Part shown: positions 39,498 to 53,445 of the stretch, one piece after another
Layout of the letters: every line of letters starts with the position of its first letter
Position numbering within the stretch: the stretch's first letter is position 1
NCBI GenBank assembly: GCA_951230915.1
Contig: OX579637.1
Location: 23,436,001-23,500,000, forward strand
From: Antitrichia curtipendula
Lineage: Eukaryota > Streptophyta > Bryopsida > Hypnales > Leucodontaceae
DNA length: 64,000 nucleotides
Direction of reading: 5' to 3'
Notes under the pieces: generated by a model
What the model was told of the DNA's origin: nothing
Databases searched by the model: none
The model's input: only the letters and a program-made list of their open reading frames with translations
Made by a program: the position numbers and the translations under genes

Positions 39498-41530
39498 AAA
39501 TTTGTAACGTGCACTTATTTAGTGACTCATGCATTTGTCATTCTCTAAAATAGAGGGCTGGTCCATTTTTCTGCGGTTCGAATACAAATTTAAAAAAATG
39601 GGTGGTGATTTGCATGGAGCCATTGATTTGGTAGTAATGGAAAGAATATTTCCAACTTATGCATTTTTTTTAATTTGTAACGTGCACTTATTTAGTGACC
39701 CATGTATTTGTCATTCTCTAAAATACAAGGCTTGACCATTCTTCTGCAGTTCCAATACAGTTGAAAAAAAAATGGGTGGTGATTTGCATGGGGCCATGGA
39801 TTTGATAGTAATGGAATGAATATTTCCAGCTTGTACATTTTCTTAAATTTGTAACGTGCACTTATTTAGTGACGCATGCATTTGTCATTCTCTAAAATAC
39901 AAGGCTTGACCATTCTTCTGCAGTTCCAATACAGTTGAAAAAAAAATGGGTGGTGATTTGCATGGGGCCATGGATTTGATAGTAATGGAAAGAATATTTC
40001 CAACTTGTACATTTTTTTTAATTTGTAACGTGCACTTATTAGTGAGTCATGCATTTGTCATTCTCTAAAATACAAGGCTTGACCATTCTTCTGTAGTTCC
40101 AATACAGTTGAAAAAATAATGGGTGGTGATTTGCATGGGGCCATGGATTTGATAGTAATGGAATGAATAATTCCAACTTGTACATTTTTTTTAATTTGTA
40201 ACGTGCACTTATTAGTGAGTCATGCATTTGTCATTCTCTAAAATACAGGGCTGGACCATTCTTTTGCGGTTTGAATACAAATTTAAAAAAATGGGTGGTG
40301 ATTTGCATGGGGCCATGGATTTAATAGTAATCGAAAGAATATTTCCAGCTTGTACATTTTTTTTGGTTTGTAACGTGCACTTATTTAGTGACCCATGCAT
40401 TTGCATTCTCTAAAATATAGGGCTGGACCATTTTGTTGCAGTTCGAATAAATATTAAATAAAATGGGTGGTGATTTGCATGGGGCCATGGGTTTGATAGT
40501 AATGGAAAGAGTATTTCCAACTTGTTTTTTTTTTTTAATTTGTCACGTACACTTATTTAGTGACTCATGCATTTGTCATTCTCTAAAATACAGGGCTGGA
40601 CTGTTCTTTTGCGGTTCGAATACAAATTGAAAAAAATGGGTGGTGATTTGCATGGGGCCATGGATTTGATAGTAATGGAAAGAGTATTTCCAACTTGTAC
40701 ATTTTTTTAAATTTGTAACGTGCACTTATTTAGTGACCCTTGCATTTGCATCCTCTAAAATGCAGGGATGGACCATTCTTTTGCAGTTCGAATACAAATT
40801 AAATGAAATGGGTGGTGATTTGCATGGGGCCATGGATTTGATAGTAATGGAAAGAATATTTCCAGCTTGTTTTTTTTTTTCAAATTTATAACGTGCACTT
40901 ATTTAGTGACTCATGCATTTGTGATTCTCTAAAATACAGGGCTGGACCATTTTTCTGCGGTTCGAATACAAATTTAAAAAAATAGGTGGTGATTTGCATG
41001 GGGCCATGGATTTGATAGTAATGGAAAGAATATTTCCAACTTATGCATTTTTTTTAATTTGTAACGTGCACTTATTTAGTGACCCATGCATTTGTCATTC
41101 TCTAAAATACAAGGCTGGACCATTCTTCTGCAGTTCCAATACAGTTGAAAAAAAAATGGGTGGTGATTTGCATGGGGCCATGGATTTGATAGTAATGGAA
41201 AGAATATTTCCAACTTGTACATTTTTTTTAATTTGTAACGTGCACTTATTAGTGAGTCATGCATTTGTCATTCTCTAAAATACAAGGCTTGACCATTCTT
41301 CTGTAGTTCCAATACAGTTGAAAAAATAATGGGTGGTGATTTGCATGGGGCCATGGATTTGATAGTAATGGAATGAATAATTCCAACTTGTACATTTTTT
41401 TTAATTTGTAACGTGCACTTATTAGTGAGTCATGCATTTGTCATTCTCTAAAATACAGGGCTGGACCATTCTTTTGCGGTTTGAATACAAATTTAAAAAA
41501 ATGGGTGGTGATTTGCATGGGGCCATGGAT
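39498..41530 (+). repeat. Third copy plus 1,210-bp (7-monomer) duplication
   Basis: 39498-40238 repeats 36900-37640 at an offset of 2,598 bp, the sum of the 1,558 and 1,040 offsets. Its right part, about 39885-40320, then recurs at 41095-41530 (offset 1,210). The marker is the TTCTGTAGTTCCAATACAG monomer with GAAAAAATAATGGGTGG at 37490, 40088 and 41298. The nested offsets show successive rounds of duplication of different monomer numbers. Confidence 0.78.
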
Positions 41531-42266
41531 TTGATAGTAATGGAAAGAATATTTCCAGCTTGTTTTTTTTTTTAAATTTATAACGTGCACTTATTTAGTG
41601 ACTCATGCATTTGTGATTCTCTAAAATACAGGGCTGGACCATTTTTCTGCGGTTCGAATACAAATTTAAAAAAATAGGTGGTGATTTGCATGGGGCCATG
41701 GATTTGATAGTAATGGAAAGAATATTTCCAGCTTGTTTTTTTTTTTAAATTTATAACGTGCACTTATTTAGTGACTCATGCATTTGTGATTCTCTAAAAT
41801 ACAGGGCTGGACCATTTTTCTGCGGTTCGAATACAAATTTAAAAAAATAGGTGGTGATTTGCATGGGGCCATGGATTTGATAGTAATGGAAAGAATATTT
41901 CCAACTTATGCATTTTTTTTAATTTGTAACGTGCACTTATTTAGTGACCCATGCATTTGTCATTCTCTAAAATACAAGGCTTGACCATTCTTCTGCAGTT
42001 CCAATACAGTTGAAAAACAAATGGGTGGTGACTTGCATGGGGCCATGGATTTGATAGTAATGGAAAGAGTATTTCCAACTTGTACATTTTTTTTAATTTG
42101 TAACGTGCACTTATTTAGTGAGTCATGCATTTGTCATTCTCTAAAATACAGCGCTGGACCATTCTGTTGAGGTTCCAATACAAATTTAATAAAATGGGTG
42201 GTAATTTGCATGCGGCCATTGATTTGATAGTAATGGAAAGAGTATTTCCAACTTGTTTTTTTTTTT
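40525..42266 (+). repeat. Cluster of T-run-expanded B monomers
   Basis: Five monomers have the usual TTGTACATTTTTTT replaced by TTG plus an uninterrupted run of 11-12 T, at 40525, 40870, 41563, 41736 and 42256. Two belong to a class ending GTCACGTAC and three to a class followed by CATTTGTGATTC and AAATAGGTGG. The members at 41563 and 41736 are adjacent monomers, 173 bp apart. Loss of GTACA plus slippage in the T-tract, followed by local spread, would explain the cluster. Confidence 0.75.
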
Positions 42267-43406
42267 AATTTGTCACGTACACTTATTTAGTGACTCATGC
42301 ATTTGTCATTCTCTAAAATACAGGGCTGGACTGTTCTTTTGCGGTTCGAATACAAATTGAAAAAAATGGGTGGTGATTTGCATGGGGCCATGGATTTGAT
42401 AGTAATGGAAAGAATATTTCCAACTTATGCATTTTTTTTAATTTGTAACGTGCACTTATTTAGTGACCCATGCATTTGTCATTCTCTAAAATACAAGGCT
42501 GGACCATTCTATTGCAGTTCCAATACAGTTGAAAAAAAAATGGGTGGTGATTTGCATGGGGCCATGGATTTGATAGTAATGGAATGAATATTTCCAACTT
42601 GTACATTTTTTTTAATTTGTAACGTGCACTTATTTAGTGACTCATGCATTTGTCATTCTCTAAAATACAGGGCTAGATCATTCTGTCGTGGTTATAATAC
42701 AAATTAAATGAAATGGGTGGTGATTTGCATGGGGCCATGGATTTGATAGTAATGGAAAGAATATTTCCAACTTATGCATTTTTTTTAATTTGTAACGTGC
42801 ACTTATTTAGTGAGTCATGCATTTGTCAGTCTCTAAAATACAAGGCTTGACCTTCTTTTGCAGTTCCAGTACGAATTAATAAAAAATGGGTGGTGATTTG
42901 GATGGGGCCATGGATTTGATAGTAATGGAAAGAATATTTCCAACTTGTACATTTTCTTAAATTTGTAACGTGCACTTATTTAGTGAGTCATGCATTTGTC
43001 ATTCTCTAAAATACAGGGCTGGACCATTCTGTTGCGGTTCGAATACAAGTTTAAAAAAATGAGTGGTGATTTGCACGGGGCCATTGATTTGATAGTAATG
43101 GAAAGAATATTTCCAACTTGTGCATTTTTTAAAATTTGTAACGTGCACTTATTTAGTGAGTCATGCATTTGTCATTCTCTAAAATACAAGGCTTGACCAT
43201 TCTTTTGCAGTTCCAGTACGAATTAATAAAAAATGGGTGGTGATTTGGATGGGGCCATGGATTTGATAGTAATGGAAAGAATATTTCCAACTTATGCATT
43301 TTTTTTAATTTGTAACGTGCACTTATTTAGTGAGTCATGCATTTGTCATTCTCTAAAATACAAGGCTTGACCATTCTTTTGCAGTTCCAGTACGAATTAA
43401 TAAAAA

Positions 43407-46165
43407 ATGGGTGGTGATTTGGATGGGGCCATTGATTTGATAGTAATGGAAAGAATATTTCCAACTTGTACATTTTTTTTAATTTGTAACGTGCACTTAT
43501 TTAGTGAGTCATGCATTTGTCATTCTCTAAAATATAGTGCTGGACCAGTCTGTTGCAGTTCCAATACAAATTTAAAAAAATGGGTGGTAATTTGCATGTT
43601 GCCATGGATTTGATAGTAATGGAATGAACATTTCCAACTTGTACATTTTCTTAAATTTGTAACGTGCACTTATTTAGTGACTCAGGCATTTGTCATTCTC
43701 TAAAATACAGGGCTGGACTATTCTTTTGCGGTTCCAATACAAATTAAATGAAATGAGTGGTGATTTGCATGGGGCCATGGATTTGATAGTAATGGAAAGA
43801 ATATTTCCAACTTGTGCATTTTTTTAAATTTGTAACGTGCACTTATTTAGTGACTCATGCATTTGTCATTCTCTAAAATACCGGGCTAGATCATTCTGTC
43901 GTGGTTATAATACAAATTAAATGAAATGGGTGGTGATTTGCATGGGGCCATGGATTTGATAGTAATGGAAAGAATATTTCCAACTTGTGCATTTTTTTAA
44001 ATTTGTAACGTGCACTTATTTAGTGACCGATGCATTTGTCATTCTCTAAAATACAAGGCTGGACCATTCTGTTGCGGTTCCAATACAAATTAAATGAAAT
44101 GAGTGGTGATTTGGATGGGGCCATGGATTTGAGAGTAGTGGAAAGAATATTTCCAACTTGTACATTTTTTTTAATTTGTAACGTGCACTTATTTAGTGAC
44201 TCATGCATTTGTCATTCTCTAAAATACAGGGCTGGACCATTCTGTTGCGGGTCCAATACAAATTAAAAAAAATGGGTGGTGATTTGCATGGGGCCATGGA
44301 TTTGATAGTAATGGAAAGTATATTTCCAACTTATACATTTTTCTAATTTGTAATGTGCACTTATTTAGTGACTCAAACATTTGCCATTCTCTAAAATACA
44401 GGGCTGGACCATTCTGTTGCGGTTCCAATACAAATTAAATGAAATGAGTGGTGATTTGGATGGGGCCATGGATTTGAGAGTAATGGAAAGTATATTTCCA
44501 ACTTGTACATTTTTCTAACTTGTAACGTGCACTTATTTAGTGACTCAAGCATTCGCCATTCTCTAAAATACTGGGCTGGACCATTTTATTGCGGTTCCAA
44601 TACAAAATAACTGAAATGAGTGGTGATTGGCATGGGGCCATGGATTTGATAGTAATGGAAAGAATATTTCCAACTTATACATTTTTCTAACTTGTAACGT
44701 GCACTTATTTAGTGACTCATGCATTTGTCATTCTCTAAAATACAGGGCTGGACCGTTCTGTTGCAGTTCCAATACAAGTTAAAAAAAATGGGTGGTGATT
44801 TGCATGTTGCCATGGATTTGATAGTAATGGAAAGTATATTTCCAACTTGTACATTTTTCTAACTTGTAATGTGCACTTATTTAGTGACTCAAACATTTGC
44901 CATTCTCTAAAATACAAGGCTGGACCATTCTGTTGCGGTTCCAATACAAATTAATAAAAAATGGGTGGTGATTTGGATGGGGCCATGGATTTGATAGTAA
45001 TGGAAAGAATATTTCCAACTTGTACATTTTTTTTAATTTGTAACGTGCACTTATTTAGTGACTCAAGCATTTGTCATGCTCTAAAATACAGGGCTGGACC
45101 ATTTTTCTGCGGTTCGAATACAAATTTAAAAAAATGGGTGGTGATTTGCATGCGGCCATTAATTTGATAGTAATGGAAAGAATATTTCCAACTTGTACAT
45201 TTTTTTTAATTTGTAACGTGCACTTATTTAGTGAGTCATGCATTTGTCATTCTCTAAAATATAGTGCTGGACCATTCTGTTGCAGTTCCAATACAAATTT
45301 AAAAAAATGGGTGGTAATTTGCATGCGGCCATGGATTTGATAGTAATGGAATGAACATTTCCAACTTGTACATTTTCTTAAATTTGTAACGTGCACTTAT
45401 TTAGTGACTCAGGCATTTGTCATTCTCTAAAATACAGGGCTGGACTATTCTTTTGCGGTTCCAATACAAATTAAATGAAATGAGTGGTGATTTGCATGGG
45501 GCCATGGATTTGATAGTAATGGAAAGTATATTTCCAACTTGTGCATTTTTTTAAATTTGTAACGTGCACTTATTTAGTGACTCATGCATTTGTCATTCTC
45601 TAAAATACAGGGCTAGATCATTCTGTCGTGGTTATAATACAAATTAAATGAAATGGGTGGTGATTTGCATGGGGCCATGGATTTGAGAGTAATGGAAAGA
45701 ATAATTCCAACTTGTGCATTTTTTTTAATTTGTAACATGCACTTATTTAGTGACTCATGCATTTGTCATTCTCTAAAATACAGGGCTGGACCATTCTGTT
45801 GCAGTTCGAATAAAAATTCAAAAAAATGGGTGGTGATTTGCATGGGGCCATGGATTTGATAGTAATGGAAAGAGTATTTCCAACTTGTACATTTTTCTAA
45901 CTTGTAACGTGCACTTATTTAGTGACCGATGCATTTGTCATTCTCTAAAATACATGGCTGGACCATTCTGTTGCGGTTCCAATACAAATTAAATGAAATG
46001 AGTGGTGATTTGGATGGGGCCATGGATTTGAGAGTAGTGGAAAGAATATTTCCAACTTGTGCATTTTTTTTAATTTGTAACGTGCACTTTTTTAGTGACC
46101 CATGCATTTGTCATTCTCTAAATTACAGGGCTGGATTTTTCTTTTGCGGTTCCAATACAAATTAA
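43407..46165 (+). repeat. Duplications offset by 1,727 and 1,899 bp
   Basis: The AATATAGTGCTGGACCA variant at 43531 recurs at 45258 (1,727 bp, ten monomers). A monomer pair carrying GAAATGAGTGGTGATTTGG and GAGAGTAGTGG near 44096 recurs near 45995 (1,899 bp, eleven monomers). This sub-array is enriched in AAATGAAATGAGTGG ends, GATTTGGATGGGG starts and GACTCAGGCATTTG. Those variants are rare before 43 kb and after 53 kb, so it is a distinct homogenisation domain. Confidence 0.72.
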
Positions 46166-46392
46166 ATGAAATGAGTGGTGCTTTGAATGGGGCCATGGAT
46201 TTGATAGTAATGGAAAGTATATTTCCAACTTGTACATTTTTCTAACTTGTAACGTGCACTTATTTAGTGACTCATGCATTTGTCATTCTCTAAAATACAG
46301 GGCTGGACCATTCTGTCGTGGTTATAATACAAAGTAAATGAAATGGGTGGTGATTTGCATGGGGCCATGGATTTGAGAGTAATGGAAAGAAT

Positions 46393-48310
46393 ATTTCCAA
46401 CTTGTACATTTTCTTAAATTTGTAACGTGCACTTATTTAGTGACTCAGGCATTTGTCATTCTCTAAAATACAGGGCTGGACTATTCTTTTGCGGTTCCAA
46501 TACAAATTAAATGAAATGAGTGGTGATTTGGATGGGGCCATGGATTTGATAGTAATGGAAAGAATATTTCCAATTTATACATTTTTCTAACTTGTAACGT
46601 GCACTTATTTAGTGAGTCATGCATTTGTCATTCTCTAAAATATAGTGCTGGACCATTATGTTGTAGTTCCAATACAAATTTAAAAAAATGGGTGGTAATT
46701 TGCATGCGGCCATGGATTTGATAGTAATGGAATGAACATTTCCAACTTGTACATTTTCTTAAATTTGTAACGTGCACTTATTTAGTGACTCAGGCATTTG
46801 TCATTCTCTAAAATACAGGGCTAGATCATTCTGTCGTGGTTATAATACAAAGTAAATGAAATGGGTGGTGATTTGCATGGGGCCATGGATTTGAGAGTAA
46901 TGGAAAGAATATTTCCAACTTGTGCATTTTTTTTAATTTGTAACATGCACTTATTTAGTGACTCATGCATTTGTCATTCTCTAAAATACAGGGCTGGACC
47001 ATTCTATTGCGGTTCGAATAAAAATTCAAAAAAACGGGTGGTGATTTGCATGCGGCCATGGATTTGATAGTAATGGAAAGAGTATTTCCAACTTGTACAT
47101 TTTTCTAACTTGTAACGTGCACTTATTTAGTGACCGATGCATTTGTCATTCTCTAAAATACAGGGCTGGACCATTCTGTTGCGGTTCCAATACAAATTAA
47201 ATGAAATGAGTGATGATTTGGATGGGGCCATGGATTTGAGAGTAGTGGAAAGAATATTTCCAACTTGTGCATTTTTTTAAATTTGTAACGTGCACTTATT
47301 TAGTGACCGATGCATTTGTCATTCTCTAAAATACAGGGCTAGATCATTCTGTCGTGGTTATAATACAAATTAAATGAAATGGGTGGTGATTTGCATGGGG
47401 CCATGGATTTGAGAGTAATGGAAAGAATATTTCCAACTTGTACATTTTCTTAAATTTGTAACGTGCACTTATTTAGTGACTCAGGCATTTGTCATTCTCT
47501 AAAATACAGGGCTGGACTATTCTTTTGCGGTTCCAATACAAATTAAATGAGATGAGTGGTGATTTGAATGGGGCCATGGATTTGATAGTAATGGAAAGAA
47601 TATTTCCAACTTATGCATTTTTTCTAATTTATAACGTGCACTTATGTAGTGAGTCATCCATTTGTCATTCTCTAAAATACAGGGCTGGACCATTCTGTTG
47701 CGGTTCCAGTACGAATTAATAAAAAATGCGTGGTGATTTGGATGGGGCCATGGATTTGATAGTAATGGAAAGAATATTTCCACCTTGTACATTTTTTTTA
47801 ATTTGTAACGTGCACTTATTTAGTGACTCATGCATTTGTCATTCTCTAAAATACAGGGCTAGATCATTCTGTCGTGGTTATAATACAAATTAAATGAAAT
47901 GGGTGGTGATTTGCATGGGGCCATGGATTTGAGAGTAATGGAAAGAATATTTCCAACTTGTGCATTTTTTTTAATTTGTAACATGCACTTATGTAGTGAC
48001 CCATGCATTTGTCATTCTCTAAAATACAAGGCTTGACCATTCTTCTGCAGTTCCAATACAGTTGAAAAAAAAATGGGTGGTGATTTGCATGGGGCCATGG
48101 ATTTGATAGTAATGGAAAGAATATTTCCAGCTTGTACATTTTTTTTAATTTATAACGTGCACTTATTTAGTGAGTCATGCATTTGTCATTCTCTAAAATA
48201 CGGGGCTGGACCATTCTGTTGCGATTCCAGTACGAATTAATAAAAAATGGGTGGTGATTTGGATGGGGCCATGGATTTGATAGTAATGGAAAGAATATTT
48301 CCAGCTTGTA
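46393..48310 (+). repeat. 4,679-bp offset duplication, left copy
   Basis: About 1.9 kb (eleven monomers) repeated at 51072-52989 with a constant offset of 4,679 bp (27 monomers). Shared rare changes include AATATAGTGCTGGACCATTATG near 46639 and 51318, AAAAACGGGTGG near 47030 and 51709, GAGATGAGTGG near 47548 and 52227, and GTAGTGAGTCATCCATTTG near 47646. The left limit is sharp: 46392 reads T where 51071 reads C, and upstream monomers belong to different variants. Confidence 0.88.
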
Positions 48311-48989
48311 CATTTTTTTTAGTTTGTAACGTGCACTTATTTAGTGACCCATGCATTTGTCATTCTCTAAAATACAAGGCTTGACCATTCTTCTGCAGTT
48401 CCAACACAGTTGAAAAAAAAATGGGTGGTGATTTGCATGGGGCCATGGATTTGATAGTAATGGAAAGAATATTTCCAACTTGTAGATTTTTTCTAATTTG
48501 TAACGTGCACTTATTTAGTGAGTCATGCATTTGTCATTCTCTAAAATACAGGGCTGGACTAATCTTCTGCGGTTCGAATACAAATTTAAAAAAATGGGTG
48601 GTGATTTGCATGGGGCCATGGATTTGATAGTAATGGAAAGAGTATTTCCAACTTGTACATTTTTTTTAATTTGTAACGTGCACTTATTTAGTGAGTCATG
48701 CATTTGTCATTCTCTAAAATACGGGGCTGGACCATTCTGTTGCGATTCCAGTACGAATTAATAAAAAATGGGTGGTGATTTGGATGCGGCCATGGATTTG
48801 ATAGTAATGGAATGAATATTTCCAACTTGTAGATTTTTTCTAATTTGTAACGTGCACTTATTTAGTGAGTCATGCATTTGTCATTCTCTAAAATACAGGG
48901 CTGGACCATTCTTTTGCGGTTCGAATACAAATTTAAAAAAATGGGTGGTGATTTGCATGGGGCCATGGATTTGATAGTAATGGAAAGAA

Positions 48990-49545
48990 TATTTCCAGCT
49001 TGTACATTTTTTTTCGTTTGTAACGTGCACTTATTTAGTGACCCATGCATTTGTCATTCTCTAAAATACAAGGCTTGACCATTCTTCTGCAGTTCCAATA
49101 CAGTTGAAAAAAAAATAGGTGGTGATTTGCATGGGGCCATGGATTTGATAGTAATGGAAAGAATATTTCCAGCTTGTACATTTTTTTTAATTTGTAACGT
49201 GCACTTATTTAGTGAGTCATGCATTTGTCATTCTCTAAAATACGGGGCTGGACCATTCTGTTGCGATTCCAGTACGAATTAATAAAAAATGGGTGGTGAT
49301 TTGCATGGGGCCATGGATTTGATAGTAATGGAAAGAATATTTCCAGCTTGTACATTTTTTTTAATTTATAACGTGCACTTATTTAGTGAGTCATGCATTT
49401 GTCATTCTCTAAAATACCGGGCTGGACCATTCTGTTGTGATTCCAGTACGAATTAATAAAAAATGGGTGGTGATTTGGATGGGGCCATGGATTTGATAGT
49501 AATGGAAAGAATATTTCCAGCTTGTACATTTTTTTTAGTTTGTAA
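48990..49545 (+). repeat. Block repeated at 52975-53530 (offset 3,985)
   Basis: Carries TTTTTTTTCGTTTG and GAAAAAAAAATAGGTGG (49116), which reappear at 53101. Relative to the 4,679-bp duplication, four monomers (694 bp) are missing between the two matching blocks on the right side. The block ends at 49545, where the sequence switches to GCACTTTTTTAGTGACCC, itself a repeat of 46081 at an offset of 3,465 bp. Confidence 0.78.
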
Positions 49546-51071
49546 CGTGCACTTTTTTAGTGACCCATGCATTTGTCATTCTCTAAATTACAGGGCTGGA
49601 TTTTTCTTTTGCGGTTCCAATACAAATTAAATGAAATGAGTGGTGCTTTGAATGGGGCCATGGATTTGATAGTAATGGAAAGTATATTTCCAACTTGTAC
49701 ATTTTTCTAACTTGTAACGTGCACTTATTTAGTGACTCATGCATTTGTCATTCTCTAAAATACAGGGCTGGACCATTCTGTCGTGGTTATAATACAAATT
49801 AAATAAAATGGGTGGGGATTTGGATGCGGCCATGGATTTGATAGTAATGGAAAGAGTATTTTCAACTTGTACATTTTCTTAAATTTGTAACGTGCACTTT
49901 TTTAGTGAGTCATGCATTTGTCATTCTCTAAATCACAGGGCTGAACCATTGTTTTGCGGTTCGAATACAAATTTAAAAAAATGGGTGGTGATTTGCATGG
50001 GGCCATGGATTTGATAGTAATGGAAAGAGTATTTCCAGCTTGTAGATTTTTTTTAGTTTATAACGTGCACTTATTTAGTGAGTCATGCATTTGTCATTCT
50101 CTAAAATACAAGGCTGGACCATTCTCTTGCGGTTCGAGTACGAATTAATAAAAAATGGGTGGTGATTTGCATGGGGCCATGGATTTGATAGTAATGGAAA
50201 GAGTAATTCCAGCTTGTAGTTTTTTTTTAGTTTATAACGTGCACTTATTTAGTGAGTCATGCATTTGTCATTCTCTAAAATACAGGGCTGGACCATTTTT
50301 TTGCGGTTCGAGTACGAATTAATAAAAAATGGGTGGTGATTTGCATGGGGCCATGGATTTGATAGTAATGGAAAGAGTAATTCCAACTTGTACATTTTCT
50401 TAAATTTGTAACGTGCACTTATTTAGTGAGTCATGCATTTGTCATTCTCTAAAATACAGGGCTGGACCATTTTTCTGCGGTTCGAATACAAGTTTAAAAA
50501 AATGAGTGGTGATTTGCATGGGGCCATTAATTTGATAGTAATGGAAAGAATATTTCCAACTTATGCATTTTTTTTAATTTGTAACGTGCACTTATGTAGT
50601 GAGTCATCCATTTGTCATGCTCTAAAATACAGGGCTGGACCATTCTGTTGCGGTTCCAGTACGAATTAATAAAAAATGGGTGTTGATTTGGATGGGGCCA
50701 TGGATTTGATAGTAATGGAAAGAATATTTCCAACTTGTACATTTTTTTAAATTTGTAACGTGCACTTATTTATTGACTCAAGCATTTGTCATGCTCTAAA
50801 ATACAGGGCTGGACCATTTTTTTGCGGTTCGAATACAAATTTAAAAAAATGGGTGGTGATTTGCATGGGGCCATTAATTTGATAGTAATGGAAAGAATAT
50901 TTCCAACTTGTACATTTTTTTTAATTTGTAACGTGCACATAATTAGTGAGTCATGCATTTGTCATTCTCTAAAATATAGTGCTGGACCATTCTGTTGCAG
51001 TTCCAATACAAATTTAAAAAAATGGGTGGTAATTTGCATGCGGCCATGGATTTGATAGTAATGGAATGAAC

Positions 51072-52989
51072 ATTTCCAACTTGTACATTTTCTTAAATTT
51101 GTAACGTGCACTTATTTAGTGACTCAGGCATTTGTCATTCTCTAAAATACAGGGCTGGACTATTCTTTTGCGGTTCCAATACAAATTAAATGAAATGAGT
51201 GGTGATTTGGATGGGGCCATGGATTTGATAGTAATGGAAAGAATATTTCCAATTTATACATTTTTCTAACTTGTAACGTGCACTTATTTAGTGACTCATG
51301 CATTTGTCATTCTCTAAAATATAGTGCTGGACCATTATGTTGTAGTTCCAATACAAATTTAAAAAAATGGGTGGTAATTTGCATGCGGCCATGGATTTGA
51401 TAGTAATGGAATGAACATTTCCAACTTGTACATTTTCTTAAATTTGTAACGTGCACTTATTTAGTGACTCAGGCATTTGTCATTCTCTAAAATACAGGGC
51501 TAGATCATTCTGTCGTGGTTATAATACAAAGTAAATGAAATGGGTGGTGATTTGCATGGGGCCATGGATTTGAGAGTAATGGAAAGAATATTTCCAACTT
51601 GTGCATTTTTTTTAATTTGTAACATGCACTTATTTAGTGACTCATGCATTTGTCATTCTCTAAAATACAGGGCTGGACCATTCTATTGCGGTTCGAATAA
51701 AAATTCAAAAAAACGGGTGGTGATTTGCATGCGGCCATGGATTTGATAGTAATGGAAAGAGTATTTCCAACTTGTACATTTTTCTAACTTGTAACGTGCA
51801 CTTATTTAGTGACCGATGCATTTGTCATTCTCTAAAATACAGGGCTGGACCATTCTGTTGCGGTTCCAATACAAATTAAATGAAATGAGTGATGATTTGG
51901 ATGGGGCCATGGATTTGAGAGTAGTGGAAAGAATATTTCCAACTTGTGCATTTTTTTAAATTTGTAACGTGCACTTATTTAGTGACCGATGCATTTGTCA
52001 TTCTCTAAAATACAGGGCTAGATCATTCTGTCGTGGTTATAATACAAATTAAATGAAATGGGTGGTGATTTGCATGGGGCCATGGATTTGAGAGTAATGG
52101 AAAGAATATTTCCAACTTGTACATTTTCTTAAATTTGTAACGTGCACTTATTTAGTGACTCAGGCATTTGTCATTCTCTAAAATACAGGGCTGGACTATT
52201 CTTTTGCGGTTCCAATACAAATTAAATGAGATGAGTGGTGATTTGAATGGGGCCATGGATTTGATAGTAATGGAAAGAATATTTCCAACTTATGCATTTT
52301 TTCTAATTTATAACGTGCACTTATGTAGTGAGTCATCCATTTGTCATGCTCTAAAATACAGGGCTGGACCATTCTGTTGCGGTTCCAGTACGAATTAATA
52401 AAAAATGCGTGGTGATTTGGATGGGGCCATGGATTTGATAGTAATGGAAAGAATATTTCCACCTTGTACATTTTTTTTAATTTGTAACGTGCACTTATTT
52501 AGTGACTCATGCATTTGTCATTCTCTAAAATACAGGGCTAGATCATTCTGTCGTGGTTATAATACAAATTAAATGAAATGGGTGGTGATTTGCATGGGGC
52601 CATGGATTTGAGAGTAATGGAAAGAACATTTCCAACTTGTGCATTTTTTTTAATTTGTAACATGCACTTATGTAGTGACCCATGCATTTGTCATTCTCTA
52701 AAATACAAGGCTTGACCATTCTTCTGCAGTTCCAATACAGTTGAAAAAAAAATGGGTGGTGATTTGCATGGGGCCATGGATTTGATAGTAATGGAAAGAA
52801 TATTTCCAGCTTGTACATTTTTTTTAATTTATAACGTGCACTTATTTAGTGACTCATGCATTTGTCATTCTCTAAAATACGGGGCTGGACCATTCTGTTG
52901 CGATTCCAGTACGAATTAATAAAAAATGCGTGGTGATTTGGATGGGGCCATGGATTTGATAGTAATGGAAAGAATATTTCCAGCTTGTA
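51072..52989 (+). repeat. 4,679-bp offset duplication, right copy
   Basis: Near-identical to 46393-48310. Visible differences are few: GTGACTCATGC against GTGAGTCATGC (about 51293 versus 46614), TTGTCATGCTCT against TTGTCATTCTCT (about 52343 versus 47664), GAACATTTCC against GAATATTTCC (about 52625), and AAAATGCGTGG near 52924. From about 52975 the best match changes to an offset of 3,985 bp. Confidence 0.88.
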
Positions 52990-53445
52990 CATTTTTTTTC
53001 GTTTGTAACGTGCACTTATTTAGTGACCCATGCATTTGTCATTCTCTAAAATACAAGGCTTGACCATTCTTCTGCAGTTCCAATACAGTTGAAAAAAAAA
53101 TAGGTGGTGATTTGCATGGGGCCATGGATTTGATAGTAATGGAAAGAATATTTCCAGCTTGTACATTTTTTTTAATTTGTAACGTGCACTTATTTAGTGA
53201 GTCATGCATTTGTCATTCTCTAAAATACGGGGCTGGACCATTCTGTTGCGATTCCAGTACGAATTAATAAAAAATGGGTGGTGATTTGCATGGGGCCATG
53301 GATTTGATAGTAATGGAAAGAATATTTCCAGCTTGTACATTTTTTTTAATTTATAACGTGCACTTATTTAGTGAGTCATGCATTTGTCATTCTCTAAAAT
53401 ACCGGGCTGGACCATTCTGTTGTGATTCCAGTACGAATTAATAAA

